From positions 1 to 10,086 of the forward strand of contig JAPLJE010000775.1 in NCBI GenBank assembly GCA_026388755.1: a DNA stretch of 10,086 nt, given 5' to 3'. The translations under genes were made by a program, and so were the position numbers. Source of the DNA: Deltaproteobacteria bacterium. GTDB lineage: Bacteria > Desulfobacterota > Desulfobacteria > Desulfobacterales > Desulfatirhabdiaceae. Below are positions 1 to 7,164 of this stretch, piece after piece. Each line of letters begins with the position of its first letter. Position 1 is the first letter of the stretch. The notes below the pieces were generated by a model. It was not told where the DNA came from and did not search any database. It saw nothing but the letters and a program-made list of their open reading frames with translations.

Positions 1-831
1 ATCCGTGATCTGAGAGGGACGACGTTTGACAAGCTTTTGAATCTTTATCGGGTGAGCTCTCTACCGGGGGCCGGCAAGATGGGGCTTCTTTTTTCGCTAC
101 TCAAGGCGGAGACCAGGATCGGCCACGACCGTTACGGCTTTGGTTGGTTTCTCACAGAGGGAATTCCCGCCGGGACATTCACGGGACAGCATATCGCTGA
201 GGCGATGTTGGAGATCGCTGCACGGGCGGGTGGGATCCCGGATGGGGAAGGGATCGAGGTGTTCTGGAATGCAGACATCGCCTCGAGATGGAACGATTTT
301 TTCGTTCCGCTGACAGGAAAGGCCATCGTTGGGATCAATCCGGGCGGCGACAGGGAGAATCGCCGCTGGGCACCGGACCGCTTTGCTTCCGTTGCTGAGG
401 AGATCATCGGACGATTCAATGCCGCGGTTATTCTCCTGGGGGGGCCGGCGGAAGTCCATATCGCGTCTGATATCGCGGGCCGAATCCGTTCCGACGTGTT
501 CAATCTAGCAGGTAAAACGTCGGTTGATGCCCTGCCCTATATCATCAGCCGGATGGATTTGCTGATCACCAACGACAGTGGTCCCATGCATATCGCCGCC
601 GCGACGAAAACCCCCCTGGTCGCCCTGTTCGGTCCGGAGGATCCCAAACTCTTCGGCCCTTATACGGACCCGGAACGTTATCGGGTCATCCATAAGTATC
701 TGCCCTACCTGCCCTGCGGCGACACAAGGTGCAAGCCCCTATCGTGCATGGAGCTGATCACCTCCGAAGAGGTGTCAGTTGCTTGTATAGAGCTGCTTCA
801 AAATTTATCGTTGCAAGGACCAACCGTATGA
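1..831 (+). CDS. GT9 glycosyltransferase (ADP-heptose:LPS heptosyltransferase-like), 5' partial
   Basis: The frame is open from the first base of the window, so the gene starts upstream; the TTG at 37 is only the first possible start codon inside the window and not a believable beginning. About 276 residues are visible. Family features are the second-domain opening VGINPGGD near window residue 109, the LLGGPAE strand-loop near 144, and the nucleotide-sugar binding segment NDSGPMHIAAA starting at residue 191, followed by LFGPEDP. These are typical of the C-terminal Rossmann domain of GT9 enzymes such as WaaC/WaaF. Such enzymes are cytoplasmic or peripheral inner-membrane proteins that transfer heptose or related sugars to LPS core or surface glycans. 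The stop codon overlaps the next start by four bases (ATGA), implying translational coupling. The exact donor sugar cannot be read from sequence, and in this setting it may be an O-antigen or exopolysaccharide transferase rather than a core heptosyltransferase. Confidence 0.9.
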   Translation: MRDLRGTTFDKLLNLYRVSSLPGAGKMGLLFSLLKAETRIGHDRYGFGWFLTEGIPAGTFTGQHIAEAMLEIAARAGGIPDGEGIEVFWNADIASRWNDFFVPLTGKAIVGINPGGDRENRRWAPDRFASVAEEIIGRFNAAVILLGGPAEVHIASDIAGRIRSDVFNLAGKTSVDALPYIISRMDLLITNDSGPMHIAAATKTPLVALFGPEDPKLFGPYTDPERYRVIHKYLPYLPCGDTRCKPLSCMELITSEEVSVACIELLQNLSLQGPTV

Positions 832-2426
832 CAGAAAACAACCTGAATGAGGGATCAGCACTCCATTCGAGAGTTTATATCTTCGTCATTATTTTACTTT
901 CCATAATTACGCGGATCTTCTTTTTATTGACACCTGCCGGCCGGTCGGGCGATGCCGATGAAGCCGTTTTCGGCATGATGGCCCAGGCGATCGTTCATCT
1001 GAAGGAATATCCCATCATTTTTTGGGAGGCCCATTATTCGGGAGCTCCTGTTGCCTACGTGGCGGCAATCATTTTTAAGCTGTTTGGGGATGGTTTTGTA
1101 CAGCTCCATTTAGCGATGATGATAGTCGTGCTCCCGGGCTTTCTCATCTTCTATCATGTCTACCGTCGGCTCTTTGGTGGCCAAGTGGCCTTTGTCGCAG
1201 TCCTGTTTCTCATTTTTTGTCCCTATCTCGTTTTGCGATACACGACGGGGGTCGGGGGGGGATATGGGGAGTCTTTTCTCGGCACGGCGCTGATTATTCT
1301 GCTCAGCTGGAATATCAAGGATCAAACCTTGAATATCCCGGCCGGGGTTTCGTATTTTCTCTTGGGACTGACCAGCGGCTTTTTTGCCTATGTCCATTTC
1401 TATGTACTTCCTGCAATTCTGGTTTTTGCTGTTCCCGTGCTGTGGAGCGTAGGTGTGAATCGGGTAAAGCTCTTCTGGCGATTCTGTTTGGGAGGGTTTG
1501 TCGGGATCGCGCCCCTGATTATTTACAATTTCCTTAACAAAGGTGGAACGTTAACGCGTGCAGCAGCCTGGATATTATTGATTGGCCGGGACGATGTATC
1601 CGCGGCCCCGATGGATGTGGCCAGAAATATTCTTTTAAAGAAGGGTGCTTATTTAGCAGAATGGTTTTTTAACGCCCCCCTCATGTTTGGTCAATATGTC
1701 ATGCCAAGCATATTCGGACATAAGATCCAAATAGTAGCAGGTTTTTTACTCATAATATTGTTTGTTGTTTATATCGTTTCTTCTTTTAAAGAAATAAACA
1801 AACGAGAATTAGTTGGTTCCTATCACCGACAGTTTGCACTTTATCTGCTGGTATTTATCCTTTTTCAATGGATGGCCAGCTTGCATGTAGTTCGTCACTT
1901 CATGCCGATTTTCTTTGTAATACCCATCGCCCTTTTTAGTGTTTTCAAAAAGTCCGCCAAGTTAATGCAGGTTTCTTCTGTCATTGTTTTGCTGCTTTGC
2001 ACGTTTCAGGTAATCGGCTGGGTGCAGGCCTCCAGAGTCATCGGTTTTGATGCCCGTCCTGTGGTCAAGGTAATGGAAAATCAGGGCATCAGGGAATTCT
2101 ATTCATCTTATTGGATTGGCTATCCGATTATGTTTCTGGCAGATGGTCGCCTGATCGGCTCCCCGATATTGTTGCCATATCATGAACCTTTTGGAGAGAG
2201 AAGGCCGCAATATACCGAGCAGGTTGTGCGATCAAGGAATGCAGCATTTATTTTTGGGGATGGTGAAGAAGCAGTAATGAATGACTTCCTTTCTTTTCTG
2301 AATCAACAGAATATTACATCGACACTTGCTAAGATCAATGGGGTAAGCATCTTTTATCATCTTTCGAAGCCAGTCGGTGTTTCCTTTAATAAAACAGGTT
2401 GGAGTAATTCTTTCTTCTTGAAATGA
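828..2426 (+). CDS. Polytopic GT-C membrane glycosyltransferase (GT39/PMT-like)
   Basis: The predicted protein has 532 residues. I chose ATG 828 because it overlaps the previous stop (ATGA) and has AAGGA at 815-819, eight bases upstream; a start at 729 would extend far into the upstream gene. A first membrane segment (about 16-34) is followed by the acidic motif DADE at 42-45, in the position of the catalytic first-loop Asp/Glu of GT-C glycosyltransferases. Many further hydrophobic segments lie up to about residue 415, and a soluble C-terminal stretch of about 110 residues follows. GT-C enzymes use polyprenyl-phosphate-linked sugars and act on the periplasmic face. Likely roles are adding a side-branch sugar to a surface polysaccharide or modifying lipid A or a protein; sequence alone does not decide. 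The second half is clearly more AT-rich than the neighbouring genes (12 of 60 bases G+C at 1741-1800), which may mark separate ancestry. Confidence 0.8.
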   Translation: MTENNLNEGSALHSRVYIFVIILLSIITRIFFLLTPAGRSGDADEAVFGMMAQAIVHLKEYPIIFWEAHYSGAPVAYVAAIIFKLFGDGFVQLHLAMMIVVLPGFLIFYHVYRRLFGGQVAFVAVLFLIFCPYLVLRYTTGVGGGYGESFLGTALIILLSWNIKDQTLNIPAGVSYFLLGLTSGFFAYVHFYVLPAILVFAVPVLWSVGVNRVKLFWRFCLGGFVGIAPLIIYNFLNKGGTLTRAAAWILLIGRDDVSAAPMDVARNILLKKGAYLAEWFFNAPLMFGQYVMPSIFGHKIQIVAGFLLIILFVVYIVSSFKEINKRELVGSYHRQFALYLLVFILFQWMASLHVVRHFMPIFFVIPIALFSVFKKSAKLMQVSSVIVLLLCTFQVIGWVQASRVIGFDARPVVKVMENQGIREFYSSYWIGYPIMFLADGRLIGSPILLPYHEPFGERRPQYTEQVVRSRNAAFIFGDGEEAVMNDFLSFLNQQNITSTLAKINGVSIFYHLSKPVGVSFNKTGWSNSFFLK

Positions 2427-2496
2427 GGCCCAGTAATTCACTGCTGTCTCAAATTTATTCCCCAGCATTGATGGAGGGAGACGTTTCCTGTAACTG
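2427..2496 (+). other. 70-bp gap before the amidotransferase gene
   Basis: This is one of the two longest non-coding gaps in the window. It contains GGAGGGAG at 2473-2480, which resembles a ribosome-binding site but lies 16 bases from the ATG at 2497, further than usual. I see no inverted repeat that would make a terminator and no convincing promoter boxes. Confidence 0.5.
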
Positions 2497-4425
2497 ATGT
2501 GTGGCATCTGCGGAAAACTTGATTTCACAGGCTCACCGGTCGAAGAAGACTTGCTGCAAAGGATGACGGGTCTCCTGGCTCACCGGGGGCCTGATGATTC
2601 GGGTTTCTATCTGTCCAATCGGGACCGCGTCGGTTGCGGCCTCGGCCACCGGAGGCTGAGCATCATCGACCTGAGCGAGGCCGGTCGGCAGCCCATGTCC
2701 AATGAGGATCGGTCCATCTGGATGGTCTTCAACGGGGAGATCTATAATTTCGCTGTGCTGAGGGAGGCGTTGGAGAGCAAGAGCCACCGATTCGCCTCCC
2801 GGACCGACAGCGAAGTGATTGTCCATCTTTTCGAAGAGGAGGGGCCGGCCGGGATAGCCAGGCTCAACGGGATGTTCTCACTGGCCCTCTGGTCGGAAAG
2901 GACACAGACCCTGGTCCTGGCTCGCGATCCTGTCGGTATCCGCGATCCTGTCGGTATCAAACCCCTGGTCTATTTCTGGGATGGCAAGAGATTCCTGTTT
3001 GCCTCGGAAATCAAAGCCCTCCACGCCGATCCTGCCGTTCACAGGGAGATCGATCTGGAGGCCCTGGATCTTTATCTCAGCTTGAATTACATCCCCGCCC
3101 CCTGGACGATCTTCAAGAACATCCGCAAACTCCGCCCCGGACACCTCCTGACAGTTCAGGACGGCGTCCTTCGGGAGGAAAAGTACTGGGATATCAATCC
3201 ACCGTACCCCGTCGACGGGCCGGATCTCCGTGATGTTGAAGGGATGAAGGCGACCCTCTTTAAAACTTTGGAGAACGCCGTCTGCGGACAGATGGTCGCC
3301 GACGTCCCGCTGGGGGCCTTCCTGAGCGGAGGGATCGATTCAAGCGTCATCGTGGGTCTGATGGCACGAAACGCCTCCCGGCCGGTGAAGACCTACGCCA
3401 TCGGCTACAAGGACATGCCGATGTATGATGAGACCTCATACGCTCGCGAAGTGGCTGCTTTCCACCAGACGGACCACCATGAGATCATGCTGAGCTCGCG
3501 GGAGATCATCGACACGATCCCCGACGTCCTGGCTTCTCTGGATGAGCCGTTCGGCGACTCCTCCGCCGTGCCCACATTCGTCGTCGCCCGCGAGACCGCC
3601 CGTGATGTCACCGTGGCCCTCTCCGGCGACGGCGGCGACGAACTCTTCGCGGGCTACCGGATGTACAAAGGCGAGGCATGGTACCGCCGGTATCGTCTTA
3701 TCCCCCGCCTCATCAGGACGGGGCTTCTGGAGCCGGTGTTTCTCTCCCTCCCTGATTCTCGGGATAATCCCACGGCAGAGAGGATCCGAAGGATCAAGAA
3801 ATTCATTCGCGGGGCGAAGGAGACCTTGGCAGAGCGGGTCTTCGCCCTGAATGAGCTCTTCGGACCGGAGGGCAAGGAAGCCCTCCTGGCCGACAGCTAC
3901 CGGTCGGAGAGTCATTCGGCGCCGGGATTGTTCGCTGCGGCCCTGGAATGCCTGCCGACCGATTCGATCAACCGGATGCTCTACGCTGATCTCAAGATCT
4001 CCCTGCCTGCCGACATGCTTTGGAAGGTGGATACGATGAGCATGCGCCACGCCCTGGAGGTTCGGGTCCCGCTCCTTGATCAGAAGGTCTGCGAGCTGGC
4101 CTTTAGGATAGGGGGGCAATGGAAGATCCGGCACGGGCGCAGCAAATACATTTTCATCGAAACCTTCAAGGAGATCCTGCCCCGGCGTCTGCACAACCGG
4201 CCCAAGTGGGGATTCGAGATGCCCGTCAGCCGGTGGCTCAAGACCGACCTTCATCATCTGGTCACAACCTATCTATCCCGCGATAGGATCGAACGGCAGG
4301 GGATCTTCCATTATCCCGCCATTGAAACCCTCGTCGCGGACCTGATGAACAGCAGGAGGGACACCGCCTGGCAGATCTGGAACCTGATCGCCTTTCAGGC
4401 CTGGTATGAAGCCACCATTCGATAA
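2497..4425 (+). CDS. asnB: Asparagine synthase (glutamine-hydrolysing)-type amidotransferase
   Basis: The predicted protein has 642 residues and two domains. The start is fixed because class II glutamine amidotransferases need Cys2 as the N-terminal nucleophile, and the protein begins MCGICGK. In the glutaminase domain (about 1-200) the motifs LAHRGPDD (27-34), HRRLSIIDL (51-59) and FNGEIYNF (78-85) are intact. The synthetase domain has the ATP pyrophosphatase loop SGGIDSS at 277-283, then SGDGGDELFAGY and EVRVPLLD. The family transfers glutamine ammonia to an ATP-activated carboxylate. In polysaccharide clusters, homologues are thought to amidate uronic acids rather than make free asparagine, which would fit the neighbours here. 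A perfect 18-bp tandem duplication at 2923-2958 doubles RDPVGI (143-148 and 149-154) inside the normally invariant ARDPVGIKPL segment, so glutaminase activity may be impaired. The 3' end overlaps the next gene by 20 bases. The gene symbol is by family only. Confidence 0.93.
   Translation: MCGICGKLDFTGSPVEEDLLQRMTGLLAHRGPDDSGFYLSNRDRVGCGLGHRRLSIIDLSEAGRQPMSNEDRSIWMVFNGEIYNFAVLREALESKSHRFASRTDSEVIVHLFEEEGPAGIARLNGMFSLALWSERTQTLVLARDPVGIRDPVGIKPLVYFWDGKRFLFASEIKALHADPAVHREIDLEALDLYLSLNYIPAPWTIFKNIRKLRPGHLLTVQDGVLREEKYWDINPPYPVDGPDLRDVEGMKATLFKTLENAVCGQMVADVPLGAFLSGGIDSSVIVGLMARNASRPVKTYAIGYKDMPMYDETSYAREVAAFHQTDHHEIMLSSREIIDTIPDVLASLDEPFGDSSAVPTFVVARETARDVTVALSGDGGDELFAGYRMYKGEAWYRRYRLIPRLIRTGLLEPVFLSLPDSRDNPTAERIRRIKKFIRGAKETLAERVFALNELFGPEGKEALLADSYRSESHSAPGLFAAALECLPTDSINRMLYADLKISLPADMLWKVDTMSMRHALEVRVPLLDQKVCELAFRIGGQWKIRHGRSKYIFIETFKEILPRRLHNRPKWGFEMPVSRWLKTDLHHLVTTYLSRDRIERQGIFHYPAIETLVADLMNSRRDTAWQIWNLIAFQAWYEATIR
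2923..2958 (+). repeat. Perfect 18-bp tandem duplication inside asnB
   Basis: The unit CGCGATCCTGTCGGTATC occurs twice with no gap and no mismatch (2923-2940 and 2941-2958). Being 18 bp, it keeps the frame and doubles the six residues RDPVGI. The family normally has one copy, reading ARDxxGIKPL. Identity at every base, including third positions, suggests a recent slippage event or an assembly artefact. Confidence 0.95.
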
Positions 4426-5626
4426 GATCAAGGTGACCCACATCATCACCCGGTTCGACAAGGGGGGATCGGCTGAGAACACCTTCCTGACCATCCGCGG
4501 TCTCGACAAAAATCGCTATGATGGCGTGCTTATCAAGGGGCCGTCCCCATCCGGAGATTCGGATGACCCGGAGGCCCGAGCGGCGCAGGCCAACATTGCC
4601 GCCTGCGAGGCTCATACTCGGGTGATCTCTATCCGCCATCTGGTGCGGGATCTCAACTCTCTCTCCGATCTCATCGCCTTTTTCGCACTGCTTCGGATCA
4701 TCCGCTTGGAAAGGCCCCGGATCATCCATACCCACACCTCCAAGGCGGGCATCCTGGGAAGATGGGCGGCATGGTTCAGCCGCGTTCCCGTCATTGTCCA
4801 CACCCCCCACGGCCATGTCTTCTGGGGGTATTTCGGTCCGCTGCAAGCCCGGCTGTTCATCCTCCTGGAGAGGTGGACAGCGAGTATCACAGATGCCATC
4901 GTCACCCTCACCCCCCAGGAGAAGAGGGATCACCTCAGGTTCCGCATCGCCCCGGAGAGAATTTTCAGCGTCATCCACAGCGGTGTCGACCTGGCACCCT
5001 TCCTCACCGGCCTGCCTCAGGCAGAGGCGCGATCCCTGCTCGGCATCCCGCAGGGGGAGACCGTCATCGGGACGGTGGGGCGCCTGACCGCGGTCAAGGG
5101 GCAGGAGGTGCTCATCCGGGCGGCGTGCGAACTCCTCCGCCGCGGGGAAAGGATTTTTATCGTCCTGCTGGGGGAGGGGGAGCTGCGGCGCGAGCTGGAG
5201 GCGTTGACCCTTCAGTTGGGTATTGCCGATAAGGTGCGCTTTCTGGGGTGGCGCACCGATGTGGCCCATGTCCTGGCCGCCTGTGACATCTTCTGTCTCC
5301 CCTCCCGCAACGAGGGGATGGGCAAGGCCCTTGTGGAAGCGATGGCGACGGGGTTACCGGTTGTTGCCAGCGATATCGGGGGGATGAAGGACATCGTGCG
5401 CCCCGGCGAAAACGGGTTCATCGTACCCATCGGGGATGTTCAGGCCTTGGCCAAAGCGATCGCCCGGTTGTGTCATGATCCGGAAATGCGCCGCCGGATG
5501 GGAGAGGCCGGCCGGCGGATGGCGCCCCGTTACAGTTCAGAAGAAATGATAAAAATGATTGATCAGTTATATGGAAAATTGATAGACGAACATCACATTG
5601 TAAGACCGTTGCATAGCTCGCAATAA
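4406..5626 (+). CDS. GT4-family glycosyltransferase (GT-B fold)
   Basis: The predicted protein has 406 residues. The N-terminal acceptor domain begins VTHIITRFDKGGSAENT (10-26), the usual first strand and glycine-rich loop, and continues through HTHTSKAGILGRWAA and VHTPHGHVFWGYF. The C-terminal donor domain begins GTVGRLTAVKGQ and contains the EX7E motif EGMGKALVE (303-311), which binds the nucleotide-sugar donor, followed by GLPVVASDIGG. This is a retaining cytoplasmic transferase, likely extending a lipid-linked glycan. I prefer ATG 4406, which overlaps asnB by 20 bases and has CAGG at 4396-4399. GTG 4433 is an alternative that would still keep nearly all of the first strand. The last 30 or so codons are markedly AT-rich (16 of 60 G+C at 5541-5600) compared with the GC-rich body. 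The donor and acceptor sugars are not predictable. Confidence 0.92.
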   Translation: MKPPFDKIKVTHIITRFDKGGSAENTFLTIRGLDKNRYDGVLIKGPSPSGDSDDPEARAAQANIAACEAHTRVISIRHLVRDLNSLSDLIAFFALLRIIRLERPRIIHTHTSKAGILGRWAAWFSRVPVIVHTPHGHVFWGYFGPLQARLFILLERWTASITDAIVTLTPQEKRDHLRFRIAPERIFSVIHSGVDLAPFLTGLPQAEARSLLGIPQGETVIGTVGRLTAVKGQEVLIRAACELLRRGERIFIVLLGEGELRRELEALTLQLGIADKVRFLGWRTDVAHVLAACDIFCLPSRNEGMGKALVEAMATGLPVVASDIGGMKDIVRPGENGFIVPIGDVQALAKAIARLCHDPEMRRRMGEAGRRMAPRYSSEEMIKMIDQLYGKLIDEHHIVRPLHSSQ

Positions 5627-5664
5627 TCGCAGTCTTGTCATTGGTTTCATTTATGCGCATCGGT

Positions 5665-5672
5665 GAAAGGGG
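5665..5672 (+). promoter_or_regulatory. Ribosome-binding site deciding the PHP-like gene start
   Basis: GAAAGGGG lies four bases before ATG 5677. In-frame upstream starts at 5635 (TTG) and 5653 (ATG) lack such a site, and starting at 5677 gives a normal signal peptide, so this site sets the start. Confidence 0.6.
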
Positions 5673-5676
5673 TTCC

Positions 5677-7164
5677 ATGAATACTCTCTGCAAACAGACA
5701 AATGCAGCCCTTTTCTTACAAAGCGCTCACATCATGATATTCCTTCTGTTACTTACGTTGCTTGTCGCGATGTCAGGCTTTTTTGTCCCACAGGCCATGG
5801 CCTACGAACAGGTGCCGGCCCTGATGGACCTTCGCACCACCTTCAGCGACGGCGCTTACGATCCTGAAACCCTCGTACAGATGGCCATCAACAAGGGCTT
5901 TAAAGTCATATTCCTCAACGATCACGACCGGGTGGTCATGGAATACGGCCTACCGCCCTTCCGCAATATCATCAAAAAAAAGGAGGAGCGGAACTCCATC
6001 AACAAGTCGGGAGCAGACGCTTATCTGCGGACCATCGCAGATATCCGGAAGAAATACCCGGATGTGATCCTTATCCCGGGTACGGAAAGCGCCCCTTTCT
6101 ATTACTGGACGGGCAATCCGTTTGCCGGAAACCTGACTGCCAACGATCATGAACGGCGGATCCTGACGATGGGGCTGGAAAAGCCGGAAGACTTCGAAAC
6201 CCTGCCCATTCTGCATAACGGTCTCTCCGGAACTCCTCTCCGGGCGATCCTGGCCTTCATCTTGTCTTTCCTCATCTCTATCTACTTCCTGTTCAATAAA
6301 GGCTGGTGGCGTATTTCCGGGACGGTACTCATTATGTTAAATGCGGGGTTTTTCATCAATACCGTTTTCGCCCGCCCCTCCGCCTTCAATGCATATAACG
6401 GCAAACAGGGTATGGCGCCCTATCAGAATTTTATTGATGACGTCGCTAAGAAGGGAGGCCTCACCTTCTGGAACTATCCGGAAACACGCTCGGGCGTGAG
6501 ACGATTGGGTCCTATTCAGGTGAAAACCCTGCCCTACCCCGAGGTGCTTCTGGAGACGCGGAATTATACGGGCTTTGCCGCGATTTACGGGGATACAATA
6601 ACACTCACGGAACCGGGAAATCTCTGGGACGTAACTTTACAGGAGTACTGTCAAGGATTCCGCGAACGTCCACCGTGGGGGATCGCCACGGCGGACTACC
6701 ACGTGGAAGGCGGTTCCGGTCAGAAGCTGGGAGACTTTCAAACCATCCTTTGGCTCTCCGAAAAATCAATGCAATCCGTCCTGGCTGCCCTGAAGAATGG
6801 CAAGATGTATGCCTGTCAGGGAAAGTTTCCCAAGATTCCGAAACTCGATGAATTCTCAATCTCCGCCCCCAAACCGGATACGGCCCCCCGGATGATGTCC
6901 GGGGATGAATTCCTTCTCCAGCGCAACCCCCGTATTCGGATCACCGTCTCCGGCGGTGCCGGGAGAACGGAAGGAAAGGGCACGGTCCAGGTGCGGTTAA
7001 TCCGCTCCGGGACCCTCATTCAAACCTTCAAGGGGATCTTGCCCCTGGCGATCGACTACACGGATCCCCTGGAGAAGCCGGGAGAGAAGGTATATTATCG
7101 AATGGATATGACGGGGTATGGGTCCATCGTCTCCAACCCGATCTTCGTGGAATTTGAAAAATGA
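5677..7164 (+). CDS. Exported membrane-anchored PHP-like protein with degenerate metal site
   Basis: The predicted protein has 495 residues. A hydrophobic N-terminus (about 19-37) ends in QAMA|YEQ, a plausible signal-peptidase site after residue 42. The next segment resembles the start of PHP (polymerase and histidinol phosphatase) domains: DLRTTFSDG (51-59), then NDHD (81-84) and GTE (135-137), with a late ADYH (339-342). PHP phosphoesterases normally begin DLHxHxxxSDG; here both histidines of the HxH pair are absent. Two membrane segments (about 188-206 and 213-231) enclose a short basic loop with K208 and R212, which by the positive-inside rule places both PHP halves outside the cytoplasm. 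The remainder (232-495) is soluble and ends in a beta-rich stretch. The stop overlaps the WbqC start (ATGA). It could be a diverged phosphoesterase acting on a lipid-linked or periplasmic glycan phosphate, or a non-catalytic binding protein; this is inference. Confidence 0.7.
   Translation: MNTLCKQTNAALFLQSAHIMIFLLLLTLLVAMSGFFVPQAMAYEQVPALMDLRTTFSDGAYDPETLVQMAINKGFKVIFLNDHDRVVMEYGLPPFRNIIKKKEERNSINKSGADAYLRTIADIRKKYPDVILIPGTESAPFYYWTGNPFAGNLTANDHERRILTMGLEKPEDFETLPILHNGLSGTPLRAILAFILSFLISIYFLFNKGWWRISGTVLIMLNAGFFINTVFARPSAFNAYNGKQGMAPYQNFIDDVAKKGGLTFWNYPETRSGVRRLGPIQVKTLPYPEVLLETRNYTGFAAIYGDTITLTEPGNLWDVTLQEYCQGFRERPPWGIATADYHVEGGSGQKLGDFQTILWLSEKSMQSVLAALKNGKMYACQGKFPKIPKLDEFSISAPKPDTAPRMMSGDEFLLQRNPRIRITVSGGAGRTEGKGTVQVRLIRSGTLIQTFKGILPLAIDYTDPLEKPGEKVYYRMDMTGYGSIVSNPIFVEFEK

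Noticed and set aside
37..39. TTG 37 as the start of the GT9 gene
   Set aside because: The frame is open to base 1 and the first Rossmann domain would be missing; the gene is cut by the window edge.
3436..4257. Long open frame on the minus strand (273 codons) opposite asnB
   Set aside because: It is antisense to a fully conserved amidotransferase, has low-complexity Pro/Arg/Glu/Asp-rich content with no recognisable domain, and is explained by high third-position GC.
2497..4425. Exosortase/PEP-CTERM-associated amidotransferase assignment
   Set aside because: The AsnB fold would allow it, but no exosortase, PEP-CTERM protein or other marker of that system is in the window.
4262..5269. Long open frame on the minus strand (335 codons) opposite the GT4 gene
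   Set aside because: Its opposite strand encodes an intact GT4 enzyme with clear motifs; the minus-strand product is compositionally biased and domain-free.
5598..5627. Sigma70-like promoter (TTGTAA, 18-base spacer, AATAAT) before the PHP-like gene
   Set aside because: The -35 matches only four of six consensus bases, the region is AT-rich so chance matches are likely, and it lies in coding sequence of the GT4 gene.
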